From Halobaculum magnesiiphilum (GTDB lineage Archaea; Halobacteriota; Halobacteria; Halobacteriales; Haloferacaceae): 64,000 nt of DNA. Positions 24,678 through 33,695 of the stretch are shown here, one piece after another; the first letter of the stretch is position 1, and the number at the start of each line of letters is the position of its first letter. A program made the translations under genes and the position numbers. The stretch spans positions 2,294,001-2,358,000 of the forward strand of contig NZ_CP081958.1 in the NCBI RefSeq assembly GCF_019823105.1. Reading direction: 5' to 3'. The notes beneath the pieces are model-generated. The model was not told the origin of the DNA. It saw only the letters and a program-made list of their open reading frames with translations, and made no database searches.

Positions 24678-25544
24678 ATGCGAGTCGACACGGTCGTGTT
24701 GGACGTGGACGGCGTGCTCGTCGACGTGGCCGATTCCTACCGCCGGGCGGTCGTCGAGAGCGTCGACCGACTGTACGGCGACACCCTCGCCCGCGCGGAC
24801 CTCCAGGCGTTCAAGGACGCCGGCGGGTTCAACAACGACTGGGAGCTGAGCGACGCCGTCGCGCTGTACGTGCTCGCACGCGAGCGCGGCCTCGACGCCG
24901 ACGTGGACGCGTTCACCGACGCCGTCGCCGCCAACGGAACCGGGCTCGACGGCGCCCGCGCCGCCGTCCGCGACGCCCTCGGCGACGACACGGCCGACGC
25001 GATCGAGGCCGAGTGGGACCCCGAGCGCATCCGGGAGACGTTCCAGGCGTTGTACCTCGGTGCCGAGCTGTACCGCGACATCGAGGGCGACGCGCCGCCG
25101 TTCGAGGCGCCGGGGTTCATCCACGACGAACCGGTAATCGTGACCGAGGCGACCGTCGACGCGTTGACAGAGCGCTACCCGGTGTGCGTCCTCACGGGGC
25201 GCCCCGCCGCGGAGGCGGATATCGCCCTCGACCGCGTCGGTCTCGACGTGGCCGAGGAGCGCCGCTTCACCATGGACGATTGGGAGGAAGGCAAGCCCCA
25301 CCCCCGGGCGCTCGTGACGCTCGCCGAGCGCACCGACGCCGACCGGGTGGCGTTCGTCGGCGACACCCTCGACGACGTGCGCACCGCCGTCAACGCCGAC
25401 GCCGCGGACGACTCGACCGCCTACTACGGGGTCGGCGTCCTGACGGGCGGGCTCACCGGCGAGGAGGGCCGCGCGAAGTACGCCGACGCCGGCGCCAGCG
25501 CGGTGATCGAGAGCGTGAACGACCTGCCGGACCTCCTGGAGTGA
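24678..25544 (+). CDS. HAD-superfamily subfamily IA hydrolase
   Basis: Protein of 288 residues. Motif I is LDVDGVLVD at the N-terminus, motif II is VCVLTGRP, the conserved Lys is in EEGKPHP, and motif III/IV is [12 protein letters not shown]. The cap domain is all-helical (residues ~20-150). The pattern matches a HAD-IA subgroup found in haloarchaea and cyanobacteria (TIGR01548-like). A phosphatase role on a small metabolite is likely, substrate unknown. Confidence 0.85.
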   Translation: MRVDTVVLDVDGVLVDVADSYRRAVVESVDRLYGDTLARADLQAFKDAGGFNNDWELSDAVALYVLARERGLDADVDAFTDAVAANGTGLDGARAAVRDALGDDTADAIEAEWDPERIRETFQALYLGAELYRDIEGDAPPFEAPGFIHDEPVIVTEATVDALTERYPVCVLTGRPAAEADIALDRVGLDVAEERRFTMDDWEEGKPHPRALVTLAERTDADRVAFVGDTLDDVRTAVNADAADDSTAYYGVGVLTGGLTGEEGRAKYADAGASAVIESVNDLPDLLE

Positions 25545-25551
25545 CCGCTCC

Positions 25552-25827
25552 GTGAGCGAGCGAGGCGGCACGGAGCGGCGGGACGCCAGTGACCAGCGAG
25601 GCGACGGCGACCGCCGGGGTGGCGACGACCGCCGGACGCGAGTCCCCCGGCTCGTCCGGTTTCTCACCTTCCTCGCGATGCTCGACCTGCTGGCGCTCGC
25701 GCTGGCGACGCGGTTCGTCCCGCCGGACCTGCTGACGCTGGCGATCACGGTCGGCCCGATGCTGGTCGTCTCGCCGGTGCTGGCGTACTGGTTCGTCTAC
25801 AAGTACGGCGGTGCCGGCGGGCCCTAA
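25552..25827 (+). CDS. Small two-helix membrane protein, unknown function
   Basis: Frame of 91 residues from a GTG at 25552, seven bases after the HAD hydrolase stop. The first ~30 residues are charged and Gly-rich; two hydrophobic helices follow (~35-55 and ~62-82), ending WFVYKYGGAGGP. I do not recognise the family. The tight spacing suggests it is read together with the hydrolase gene. Confidence 0.55.
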   Translation: MSERGGTERRDASDQRGDGDRRGGDDRRTRVPRLVRFLTFLAMLDLLALALATRFVPPDLLTLAITVGPMLVVSPVLAYWFVYKYGGAGGP

Positions 25828-25850
25828 TCCACTCGGCCGGGAGTATCCGG

Positions 25851-26330
25851 TCAGCCATCGAGCGACAGCAGACGCGTCCGTCCTCCGGGATCGAACACCG
25901 ACGGGTCGCCGCCGGCGGCGCGCGCCCGGTCGCGGAGCGCCCGCGCCAGCGACACGGCCTCCGCACGTTCGTCGTCCGACCGAAACGCCAGCCGAACGTC
26001 CTCGCTACGACCGTCGACGCGGAGGTGCAGCGAGAAGCCGGTCGGTCGCGCGAACGGCGCGAGCCCCGTCAGCTCGCCGTAGCGGATCCGCACCGTTTCC
26101 GGGTCGTGGACCGCCTCCGTTCGGGATACCGCGTGCGGGTCGTACAGCCCCAATGTCTCCGGTAGATCGCCGAAGAGGCCGCTTGCGGCGCCGGCGACCA
26201 GTCGGGTGAGGCGACCGTGACGCGTCGGCGCGAGCAGGAGTTCGTCGTCGCCGAGGAACGCCCGTCCCGGGCGGGCGCGCTCCTCGGGGGTCGGGCGGAG
26301 GAGGACGTCGACGGCGTCGGGACCGGCCAT
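25851..26330 (-). CDS. Conserved haloarchaeal protein of unknown function
   Basis: Protein of 159 residues (MAGPDAVDVLLRPTPEERARP). It has mixed alpha/beta character, no transmembrane segment and no recognised motif. The segment VRIRYGELTGLAPFARPTGFSLHLRVDGRSEDVRLAFRSDDERAEAV looks like an antiparallel sheet with a following helix, as in PH-like domains, but that is a weak structural guess. It diverges from the F420:NADP reductase gene. Confidence 0.55.
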   Translation of the reverse strand: MAGPDAVDVLLRPTPEERARPGRAFLGDDELLLAPTRHGRLTRLVAGAASGLFGDLPETLGLYDPHAVSRTEAVHDPETVRIRYGELTGLAPFARPTGFSLHLRVDGRSEDVRLAFRSDDERAEAVSLARALRDRARAAGGDPSVFDPGGRTRLLSLDG

Positions 26331-26472
26331 GAGGGCGGATCCGGGCCCGGTCGTATCAACGCGTCGCCGCGGCCGGAGGGGGTCGCCGCCGGCGCCGGAC
26401 GCGTCCCCCTCGGTACCGTCAGCCCTGTCCGGTCACGCAACGCTTACTCCCGGGCCGCCCGCAGGTCCGCCC

Positions 26473-27141
26473 ATGCGAATCGCGCTACTCGGCGGCACCG
26501 GCGACATCGGCGAGGGGCTCGCCGTGCGCTGGGGCCGCGACACGGACCACGAACTGCTCGTCGGCTCCCGGGACCCCGAGAAGGCCCGCGCGGCCGCCGA
26601 GAGCTACGTCGCGGCTGTCGCCGACGCCGGCGGCGACGCGACGGTGAAGGGATTCGACAACGCGATGGCGGCCGACCGCGCCGACGTGGTCGTGCTCGCG
26701 GTGCCGCCGTACCACGTCGCCGACACGGTCGAGGCGGTCGAGTCGACCCTCGACGCTGACGACGTGGTCGTCACGCCGGCCGCGGGGATGAAACGCGAGG
26801 ACGACGGCTTCCACTACCACCCGCCGAGCGCGGGCAGCGTGACCGCGCTCGTCCGGGACGCGGTGCCCGACGAGGTGCCGGTCGTCGGCGCGTTCCACAA
26901 CCTCGCGGCCGGCCGGCTCGCGGACCTCTCACAGGAGTTGGGGATCGACACGCTGGTCGTCGCGGACGACGACGACGCGGCGGCGACGGTGTCGCGGCTG
27001 GCCGAGGAGATCGAGGGGCTGCGCGCGCTCTCGGCGGGCGGGCTCTCGAACGCCGCCGAGGTGGAGTCGCTCACGCCGCTGTTGATCAACGTCGCGACGA
27101 ACAACGACGACCTGCACGACCTCGGCGTCCGGTTCGACTGA
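26473..27141 (+). CDS. npdG: F420H2:NADP oxidoreductase (NpdG/Fno family)
   Basis: Protein of 222 residues from the ATG at 26473 (MRIALLGGTGDIGEGLA). The N-terminal Rossmann motif GGTGDIGEGLA, SRDPEKA for the NADP phosphate, and the C-terminal block GLSNAAEVESLTPLLINVA match the family. It exchanges hydride between coenzyme F420 and NADP(H) in the cytoplasm, linking F420 redox pools, which haloarchaea possess, to NADPH. Confidence 0.88.
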   Translation: MRIALLGGTGDIGEGLAVRWGRDTDHELLVGSRDPEKARAAAESYVAAVADAGGDATVKGFDNAMAADRADVVVLAVPPYHVADTVEAVESTLDADDVVVTPAAGMKREDDGFHYHPPSAGSVTALVRDAVPDEVPVVGAFHNLAAGRLADLSQELGIDTLVVADDDDAAATVSRLAEEIEGLRALSAGGLSNAAEVESLTPLLINVATNNDDLHDLGVRFD

Positions 27142-27188
27142 CCGTCGCGCGCGGGCCGGCCGGTGCGCGACGGCTGTCCGTCGTCTCG

Positions 27189-28202
27189 TTACTCGCCGTC
27201 CGCGTCGGCGACCTTCACGACCTGCTTGCCGACGTTCTCGCCCTCGAACAGTCCGAGGAACGCCTCCGGCGCGTTCTCCAGTCCCTCCGTGACCGTCTCG
27301 CGGTACTGGAGGTCGCCGGCGGCGACGAGTTCGCCGAGGTGTTCGGTCGCCTCGCGGAACCGCGGCGCGAAGTCGCGCACGAGCAACCCCTCGACGCGGG
27401 CGCGGGTCTCGATGAGTGTCGAGAGCTTCCGTGGCCCGGTGGGCAGCTCCTCGGCGTTGTAGAGGGCGATCTGCCCGCAGATCGCGACGCGGGCGTCGAC
27501 GTTCAGCCGTCCCCACACCGCGTCCGTGACGGGGCCGCCGACGTTGTCGTAGTACACGTCGACGCCGTCGGCGACCTCGTCGAGGCGGGCGCCCACGTCC
27601 TCCCCCTTGTAGTTGATCGCGGCCGTGAAGCCCAGCTCCTCCGTGAGCCAGTCGCACTTCTCGTCGGAGCCGGCGATCCCGACGACGTCCGCGCCCTGGA
27701 GCTCCCCGAGTTGGCCGACGACCGATCCGACCGCGCCGGCGGCGCCGGAGACGACCATCCAGTCGTCGGCCTTCGGCTCGGCGACCTCGCGGGTGCCGAA
27801 GTAGGCGGTGCGGCCGGGCATCCCGAGCACGCCGAGGGCGGTGGAGACGGGGAGGCCGCCGGTGTCGACGGGCGTGAGATCCGACCCGTCGACGGTCGCG
27901 TACTCGGCCCACGGGAGCTCGCCGACGACGGTGTCGCCGGGCTCGAAGCCGGCGCCGTTGGACTCGACGACCTCGCAGACGGCGCCGCCGCGGAGCGGGT
28001 CGCCCACCGCCCACGGCTGGGCGTACGACTCGCCGGCGCGCATCCGGTCGCGCATGTACGGGTCGACCGAGAGGGACAGCACGCGCACGAGCGCCTCGCC
28101 CGGCGCCGGCTCGGGGCGGTCGACCTCGCGGAGGTCGAAGGTATCCGCGCTCGGTACGCCCTCGGGTCGCTTCGCGAGGTGGAAGCGCCTGTTGTCGGAC
28201 AT
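27189..28202 (-). CDS. NADP-dependent MDR oxidoreductase (CurA/prostaglandin-reductase-like)
   Basis: Protein of 337 residues of the zinc-free medium-chain dehydrogenase/reductase superfamily. Characteristic features are SVDPYMRDRM near residue 47, nucleotide-binding SGAAGAVGSVVGQL near 153 and YYDNVGGPVTDAV near 220. Members reduce carbon-carbon double bonds of enones using NADPH; the natural substrate here is unknown. It converges on the F420:NADP reductase gene. Confidence 0.88.
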   Translation of the reverse strand: MSDNRRFHLAKRPEGVPSADTFDLREVDRPEPAPGEALVRVLSLSVDPYMRDRMRAGESYAQPWAVGDPLRGGAVCEVVESNGAGFEPGDTVVGELPWAEYATVDGSDLTPVDTGGLPVSTALGVLGMPGRTAYFGTREVAEPKADDWMVVSGAAGAVGSVVGQLGELQGADVVGIAGSDEKCDWLTEELGFTAAINYKGEDVGARLDEVADGVDVYYDNVGGPVTDAVWGRLNVDARVAICGQIALYNAEELPTGPRKLSTLIETRARVEGLLVRDFAPRFREATEHLGELVAAGDLQYRETVTEGLENAPEAFLGLFEGENVGKQVVKVADADGE

Positions 28203-28280
28203 GGACCGTGTGAGGGCCCCGCGTCGCCTAACCCTTCGGGAACGGGCGACGACGCGCCGGCGGTTTCCCGGTCGGGCCGC

Positions 28281-28628
28281 CTACAGGTGGAACACGTACT
28301 CGACGGCGTGGTCGGCGTCGTGGACCCGCAGCGCCGACCCGTCGTCGGCGACTTCCACCGCGTCGACGCCGTCGCGGGCGAACTCGTGGCGGGGCATCGA
28401 CCCCGAGACGGTGCCCTCCCGGGTCACGACGAACCGCGCGGTCCCGTCGTCGACGGCGATCTCGTCGGCGCTGTCGGTCGCCGTCGCGTCGAGGTCGCGC
28501 ACGCGGTCGCGAAGCGCGTCCCACTCCCCGATCGGGAACCGATCGAACGCGACCTCCTCGCCGGTGTCCGACGGCCGACCCTCCGCGCTTTGCGCCTCGG
28601 ACTTGTGCTGTCCGTTCTGGTCGTTCAC
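28281..28628 (-). CDS. Conserved small haloarchaeal protein, unknown function
   Basis: Frame of 115 residues from a GTG at 28628 (VNDQNGQHKSEAQSAE). An upstream ATG at 28835 would add a basic, unlikely segment that overlaps the promoter of ubaA. The C-terminal ~50 residues form short strands (ARFVVTREGTVSGSMPRHEF, DGSALRVHDADHAVEYVFHL). No family is recognised. Confidence 0.5.
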   Translation of the reverse strand: MNDQNGQHKSEAQSAEGRPSDTGEEVAFDRFPIGEWDALRDRVRDLDATATDSADEIAVDDGTARFVVTREGTVSGSMPRHEFARDGVDAVEVADDGSALRVHDADHAVEYVFHL

Positions 28629-28809
28629 ACCGGCCGGATCGGGCCCGCGGACACGAAAGCTCGGCGGCCGCACGTCGGCGCCCGTCGACGCTCGGCCGCC
28701 GTCAATCGACACCCGACGGTCGCCCGTCCGGAGTCGACGGCGACCCGTCGAGGCTCGACGGTTGTCCGGCGGCAGGGCGCTTATGCCCTCACGGAACCGA
28801 CGCCCGAGT

Positions 28810-29625
28810 ATGACCGGACTCGCGCTCGATTCCACCCAACTCGACCGCTACTCGCGGCACATCATCCTCGACGAGGTCGGTCCCGCGGGCCAGCAGGCGT
28901 TGCTGGAGGGCTCGGCGCTCGTCGTCGGCGCCGGCGGGCTCGGCTCACCGGTCGTCCAGTACCTCGCGGCCGCGGGCGTCGGCCGACTCGGGATCGTCGA
29001 CGACGACGAGGTGGAGCGGTCGAACCTCCAGCGGCAGATCGTCCACGCGGACGCCGACGTGGGCAGGCCGAAGGCCGAGTCGGCCGCCGAGTACGTCCGC
29101 CGGCTCAACCCCGACGTGGACGTGGAGCCCCACGAGACGCGCCTCGACGACGGCAACGCCGAGGACCTGATCGGCGACTACGACGTCGTCGTCGACGCAT
29201 CCGACAACTTCGGCACCCGATACCTCGTCAACGACGTGGCGCGGCTGACCGACACGCCGGTCGCCCACGGCTCGATCTACAAGTTCGAGGGGCAGGCGAC
29301 CACGCTGGTGCCCGAGGGGCCCTGCTACCGCTGTCTGTTCCCCGAGGCGCCCGAGCCCGGCGAGATCCCCGACTGCGCGACGACGGGCGTGCTCGGCGTG
29401 CTTCCCGGCACCGTCGGCTGTATCCAGGCGACCGAGGCCGTGAAGCTCCTGCTGGAGGCGGGCGAGGTGCTGGAGGGTCGGCTCCTGTTTTACGACGCGA
29501 TGGACATGACCTTCGAAACGGTACCGTACCGCCCGAACCCCGACTGCCCGGTGTGTGGCGACGACGCCATCGACTCCATCGAGGGGATCGACTACGAGCA
29601 CGGCTGCAGCGTCACGGCCGACTGA
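28810..29625 (+). CDS. ubaA: UbaA, E1-like activating enzyme for SAMPs
   Basis: Protein of 271 residues from the ATG at 28810 (MTGLALDSTQLDRYSRHIILDEVG). It is a ThiF/MoeB/UBA-type adenylyltransferase: GAGGLGSPVVQYLAAAG binds ATP, the zinc pairs are CYRC and CPVC, and the probable catalytic Cys is in PDCATTGVLG. In Haloferax the single enzyme of this type activates the ubiquitin-like SAMPs for protein conjugation, molybdopterin synthesis and tRNA thiolation. The thiolation partner NcsA is encoded at 10801-11772. Confidence 0.93.
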   Translation: MTGLALDSTQLDRYSRHIILDEVGPAGQQALLEGSALVVGAGGLGSPVVQYLAAAGVGRLGIVDDDEVERSNLQRQIVHADADVGRPKAESAAEYVRRLNPDVDVEPHETRLDDGNAEDLIGDYDVVVDASDNFGTRYLVNDVARLTDTPVAHGSIYKFEGQATTLVPEGPCYRCLFPEAPEPGEIPDCATTGVLGVLPGTVGCIQATEAVKLLLEAGEVLEGRLLFYDAMDMTFETVPYRPNPDCPVCGDDAIDSIEGIDYEHGCSVTAD

Positions 29626-29660
29626 CCGGCGGCCCGCGCCGGTCGCGGCGGGTCGGTCCG

Positions 29661-29665
29661 TTTTT
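29661..29665 (+). terminator. T-tract after ubaA
   Basis: TTTTT 36 bases after the stop, preceded by a GC-rich stretch; a plausible haloarchaeal transcript end. Confidence 0.35.
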
Positions 29666-29728
29666 GCTCCCCGGTGTCGACGCGGGAGGTATGCATCAGT
29701 TCGCCGGAGTCGACCGGGGGCCGAGGAG

Positions 29729-30169
29729 ATGAGCGTCGCCGACCTGCTCAACGGGATGCCGTTCGCCGACCACATGGGTATCGACGTCGTCGAGGCCGCC
29801 GACGGCCGCGCCGTCGTCGAGCTCCCGATGCACGAGGACCTCTCGTCGGTGCCGGGGCGGAAGATCGCCCACGGCGGCGTCACCTACGCGCTGGCGGACA
29901 CGGCCGCGGGGGCGGCGGTCATCTCGCTGCACCACAAGCCGACGCCGACCGTCGACATGCGGATGGACTACCTCGCGCCGGCGACGACCGACCTGCGCGC
30001 GGAGGCGACCGTCGTCCGCGACGGCGGCAGCGTCGCCACCGCGGAGGTGCGGATCGAGGACGTGGACGGCACCCACGTCGCCAACGCGCGCGGGACGTTC
30101 AAGACCGGGGGCGGCGGCGACGGCGGCGCGTGGGGCGTCACGCCGGGCGACGACTCGCTCGACGGGTAG
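29729..30169 (+). CDS. PaaI-family hotdog thioesterase
   Basis: Protein of 146 residues from the ATG at 29729, preceded by GAGGAG as a ribosome-binding site. The fold is marked by GMPFADHMGIDVVEA, KIAHGGVTYALADTAAG (catalytic HGG region) and PTVDMRMDYLAPA. It would hydrolyse acyl- or aryl-CoA thioesters; the substrate is unknown. The C-terminus has a Gly-rich tail. Confidence 0.85.
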   Translation: MSVADLLNGMPFADHMGIDVVEAADGRAVVELPMHEDLSSVPGRKIAHGGVTYALADTAAGAAVISLHHKPTPTVDMRMDYLAPATTDLRAEATVVRDGGSVATAEVRIEDVDGTHVANARGTFKTGGGGDGGAWGVTPGDDSLDG

Positions 30170-30306
30170 CGCGTCGGGAGATCGCCGGCGACGCCGCCCG
30201 GTCGCGAGCGAGGACGCGCGGCCGTCCCCGCGGGGCCCGGTCGGGGGAGTGTGTGGGTTCTTCCCGAAAGATAACGCTTTTCGGCGGCCCCTCGGAAGTC
30301 CGAGGT

Positions 30307-31443
30307 ATGTCCGACGAACTCAAGCGGGGACTGGAGGGCGTCCTCGTCGCCGAGTCCGACCTCAGCTTCATCGACGGTGACGAGGGCAAACTCGTCTACC
30401 GCGGGTACGCCATCGAGGATCTCGCCGAGCACGCCTCCTACGAGGAGACGCTGTATCTCCTGTGGAACGGTGAACTCCCGACCGAGTCGGAGCTGTCCGC
30501 GTTCGAGGAGGCGATGAGCGCCGAGCGCGGTCTCGACGACGACACGCTTGAGACGGTCACGCGCCTCGCGGAAGCCGACGAGGAGCCGATGGCGGCGATG
30601 CGCACCGCCGCCTCGTCGCTGTCGGCCGCGGACCCCGACACCGACGCCGACCCGACCGACCCCGAGGCGAACGTCCGCAAGGCGCGCCGGATCACGGCGA
30701 AGCTGCCGACGGCGCTGGCGGCGTTCGCGCGCGTCCGCGACGGCGAGGAGCCGGTCGACCCGCGCGAGGACCTGGACCACGCCGAGAACTTCCTGTACAT
30801 GCTCAACGGCGAGGTGCCCGACGAGGTCACCGCCGACGTGTTCGACCAGGCGCTCGTGCTCCACGCGGACCACGGCCTCAACGCCTCCACGTTCTCGGCG
30901 ACGGTCACCGCCTCGACGCTCGCGGATATGCACTCGGCGGTCACCTCCGCCGTCGGCACGCTCTCGGGGAGCCTCCACGGCGGCGCCAACGCCAACGTGA
31001 TGCGGATGCTCCAGGAGATCGACGAGGCCGACCAGGAGCCCGTCGAGTGGGTGACGCAGGCGCTCGAGGAGGGCCGCCGCGTCGCCGGCTTCGGTCACCG
31101 CGTGTACAACGTGAAGGACCCGCGCGCGAAGATCCTCGGCGACCGCTCGGAGGCGTTGGGCGAGGCCGCCGGCGACATGAAGTGGTACGAGATGAGCGTC
31201 GCCATCGAGGAGTACATGGCCGAGGAGAAGGGCCTCGCGCCCAACGTCGACTTCTACTCGGCGACGACGTACTACCAGATGGGCATCCCGATCGACATCT
31301 ACACGCCCATCTTCGCGGTCTCGCGCGTCGGCGGCTGGGCCGCCCACGTGATGGAGCAGTACGAGGACAATCGGCTGATCCGGCCGCGCGCCCGCTACGT
31401 CGGCGAGGAGGACGCCGAGTGGGTGCCGATCGAGGACCGGTAA
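30307..31443 (+). CDS. citZ: Citrate synthase
   Basis: Protein of 378 residues from the ATG at 30307 (MSDELKRGLEGVLVAESDLS). Active-site features are the His in LSGSLHGGANANVM, FGHRVYNVKDPRAKIL and the Asp in NVDFYSATTYYQMG. It condenses oxaloacetate with acetyl-CoA in the TCA cycle. An acidic insertion (residues ~105-125, DPDTDADPTDPE) is typical of halophilic forms. The last 73 bases of the gene are duplicated 235 bases downstream, with a hairpin-bearing cassette between the copies. Confidence 0.95.
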   Translation: MSDELKRGLEGVLVAESDLSFIDGDEGKLVYRGYAIEDLAEHASYEETLYLLWNGELPTESELSAFEEAMSAERGLDDDTLETVTRLAEADEEPMAAMRTAASSLSAADPDTDADPTDPEANVRKARRITAKLPTALAAFARVRDGEEPVDPREDLDHAENFLYMLNGEVPDEVTADVFDQALVLHADHGLNASTFSATVTASTLADMHSAVTSAVGTLSGSLHGGANANVMRMLQEIDEADQEPVEWVTQALEEGRRVAGFGHRVYNVKDPRAKILGDRSEALGEAAGDMKWYEMSVAIEEYMAEEKGLAPNVDFYSATTYYQMGIPIDIYTPIFAVSRVGGWAAHVMEQYEDNRLIRPRARYVGEEDAEWVPIEDR

Positions 31444-31604
31444 CCCGAACGGGACACTATCGACCGCAAGCGGAGCGAGCGGTCGGCCGACGACCGAGCG
31501 GCGGGCGGCGGAGCCGCCCAGAGAGAGGGAGGAGTGCTTTTGATCCACGTTTTGCCGAGCGAGTGACCGCAGGGAACGAGCGCAGCGTAAAACGTGGGTG
31601 CGTG
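31443..31604 (+). repeat. Hairpin cassette inserted after citrate synthase
   Basis: About 162 bases separate the functional 3' end of the gene from a second copy of that end. It contains CGACCGC ... GCGGTCG near 31457-31485, GGCGGAGCCGCC, and a longer stem with CCACGTTTT (about 31548) pairing with AAAACGTGG (31590-31598), whose loop carries GAGCGAG and GAGCGCAGC words. No ORF. The position suggests a small element that integrated at the gene terminus. Confidence 0.65.
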
Positions 31605-31677
31605 ATCGGCTGATCCGGCCGCGCGCCCGCTACGTCGGCGAGAAGAACGCCGAGTGGGTGCCGATCGAGGACCGGTA
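31605..31677 (+). pseudogene. Displaced duplicate of the citrate synthase 3' end
   Basis: These 73 bases match 31370-31442 at 71 positions, in the same orientation, and end in a TAG stop instead of TAA. The two changes turn Glu-Asp into Lys-Asn in the old reading frame, i.e. loss of the acidic residues kept in the functional copy. The fragment is probably the original gene end, displaced and decaying. It has no start codon. Confidence 0.8.
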
Positions 31678-31706
31678 GACGGCGACGACACCCCACGATC
31701 GATCGA

Positions 31707-31711
31707 TTTTT
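31707..31711 (+). terminator. T-tract after the displaced citrate synthase end
   Basis: TTTTT following GATCGATCGA, ~30 bases past the displaced stop. It was probably the original terminator of the citrate synthase transcript. Confidence 0.4.
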
Positions 31712-31787
31712 CGCCGCAATTCCGACCGAGACGCGTGATCGCACGGGTCCGAGAAACGGTTATCCCCTCTGCGGGAGTATCATGTGT

Positions 31788-32048
31788 ATGGACCTGAAGA
31801 TCAGAACCCCCCGAAGCGACGACTACAGCGAGTACGCCGAGAAGGTTCGAAGCGGGGCGCGGAGCCGAGCCGGCGAGCGCGGCCAGCTCGTCCGCCACGA
31901 GGTCGGCGAGCGTATGTTCGACCTCATGACCGAGTACTTCCCCGAGGAGTACCGCGAGCGCCGCCGCGAGGAACTGATCCGAACGTTCGGCGCCGGCATC
32001 GCCGTCGGCTTCCTCGGCCGCGAACTCGTCCGGTACGCGCGCCGATAG
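31788..32048 (+). CDS. Small conserved haloarchaeal protein
   Basis: Protein of 86 residues from the ATG at 31788 (MDLKIRTPRSDDYSEYAEKV); another ATG two codons earlier is possible. The first part is charged and helical; the last ~20 residues are more hydrophobic (FGAGIAVGFLGRELVRYARR) and could be a short amphipathic or membrane-associated helix. No family is recognised. Confidence 0.6.
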   Translation: MDLKIRTPRSDDYSEYAEKVRSGARSRAGERGQLVRHEVGERMFDLMTEYFPEEYRERRREELIRTFGAGIAVGFLGRELVRYARR

Positions 32049-32121
32049 GCGCCGCATCCGGCCCGAACCCGCTCACCGCTCCCGGCGCGTCGCCGCGTTC
32101 CGTTCACCCGTTTTCGCTCCG

Positions 32122-33633
32122 TCATCCGTCCGAGCCGACGCTCCCGCGCTCGTCGAGCATCGCCGTCGCCCGGCCGACCCAGTCGGTTCGAACGAGCCCC
32201 CACGCCGTCACCGCGAGCATGAGGACGTAACAGGCGAACTGACCGGCGTAGGCCGCCTCGATACCCCACCCGAGGAGTTCGTACAACCCCCACGAAACCC
32301 CGACGTAGCCGCCGAACATCCCGATCACCCGGGAGGCCAGCGGGACGCGGGTCTCCCCGGCGGCGTCGAGCGACGCCGACGCGACGACGTTGGTGATGCC
32401 GAGCACGCCCGACAACCCGAGCACCGTGACGAACGGGGTCGCGGCCGCGGCGACCGCCGGGTCCTCGGCGAGCAGTCGCGCGATCGATCCGGCCGCGAGG
32501 GCGACGCCACCCCCGAGCGCGAGGGCAACGCCGCCCCCGAGGACGACCAGCGCGGTCGCCATCCGCGCGACCGGGAGGGTTGCCGGATCGTCCCGGGACC
32601 CAGCCGGACCCTCGCTCGTCCCGTCCGTGCTGCCCGCCTCGCTCGTGCCGCCCGCGCCGTCCGTGTCATCCCCAGCTGCCGCGGCGCGCTCGCCGAGGCG
32701 CTGGCCGACGACGATGCTCGCGCCGCGGCCGACGCCGCTGCCGACGGGCGCGAGCACCTGGGTGTACACCCGCCACGCGAGCTGGTAGCCGGCGTTCGCC
32801 GCCGTCCCGAACTGGAGCACGAGCGTGTTGAACGGGAACACCGCGACGGCCGTGACGACGCCGGCGGCGCTTTGCGGGACGCCGATCCGGACGATCTGAC
32901 GTGCGATCGTGGGGTCGCGCGGCCGGACGAACCCGACGGGACCGCGCAGGTGGGTATAGCCGACGAGCACGAGCGACCGTGCGGTCATCGCGACGAGCGA
33001 GGCGGCGCCGATGCCGACGATGCCCAGGCGCGGCGCCCCGAGCAGCCCGAGCCCGAACACAAGCGAGGCGCCGGCGTTGAACACGGAGGCGGGCACCGAC
33101 ACGTACGTCGGGGTCCGAGTGTCGCCGGTGGCCTCCAGCGTCGCGCTCGACACCGCCGCGAGCGCGCCCAGCGGCATCGGCACGGAGACGAGCGCGAGGT
33201 AGCGTGCACCCTCCCGGGCGGACTCTGCGTCGGCGCCGACGAGCCGGAGCACCTCCGTACCCAGGCCGATCCCGACGAGCGCGAACGGGAGCGTTACGAG
33301 CGCCGCCAGCAGGGCCGCCTGCGTGAACGCCTCGTCGCGGTTGGCGTCGGCACCCGCGCCGGTGTCCTGACTCGTCAGGGTCGCGGACGCGCCGACGACG
33401 CCGCCGCTCGCCCGGAACGGCAGCGAGGCGAAGAGATCCGCGATGCCGAGGCCGACGACCGCCGCCGGCGACAGTGCCGCGGAGATGACGACGTCGGTCG
33501 TCCGCATCAGCTGGCCGACGCCGTTGCGGGCGGTCACGGGGGCGCCGAGCCCGACGGCCCGACGCCACGTCGGGTACCAGCCGGCCGGGAGCGCGTCATC
33601 GAGCGCGGCGGCGACACGGGAACGGAGGGACAC
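32122..33633 (-). CDS. MATE-family efflux transporter, copy 1
   Basis: Protein of 503 residues with twelve predicted membrane helices in two similar halves. Family features are RTTDVVISAALSPAAVVGLGIADLF near the start and ATLEATGDTRTPTYV in the first half, echoed as ASLDAAGETRVPL in the second. A long low-complexity cytoplasmic loop (Gly/Ser/Asp-rich, ~320-350) divides the halves. It exports organic cations or drugs by Na+ or H+ exchange. A paralogue follows on the same strand (33696). Confidence 0.88.
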   Translation of the reverse strand: MSLRSRVAAALDDALPAGWYPTWRRAVGLGAPVTARNGVGQLMRTTDVVISAALSPAAVVGLGIADLFASLPFRASGGVVGASATLTSQDTGAGADANRDEAFTQAALLAALVTLPFALVGIGLGTEVLRLVGADAESAREGARYLALVSVPMPLGALAAVSSATLEATGDTRTPTYVSVPASVFNAGASLVFGLGLLGAPRLGIVGIGAASLVAMTARSLVLVGYTHLRGPVGFVRPRDPTIARQIVRIGVPQSAAGVVTAVAVFPFNTLVLQFGTAANAGYQLAWRVYTQVLAPVGSGVGRGASIVVGQRLGERAAAAGDDTDGAGGTSEAGSTDGTSEGPAGSRDDPATLPVARMATALVVLGGGVALALGGGVALAAGSIARLLAEDPAVAAAATPFVTVLGLSGVLGITNVVASASLDAAGETRVPLASRVIGMFGGYVGVSWGLYELLGWGIEAAYAGQFACYVLMLAVTAWGLVRTDWVGRATAMLDERGSVGSDG

Positions 33634-33695
33634 GACGGTCGGGCGCGGGCGCCGGACTTGTAGCTATCGGCGCGTTGGCACGCGGTGACGAGGGG

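Noticed and set aside
31605-31679. Separate small gene after citrate synthase
   Set aside because: It has no start codon and is a near-exact copy of the preceding gene end.
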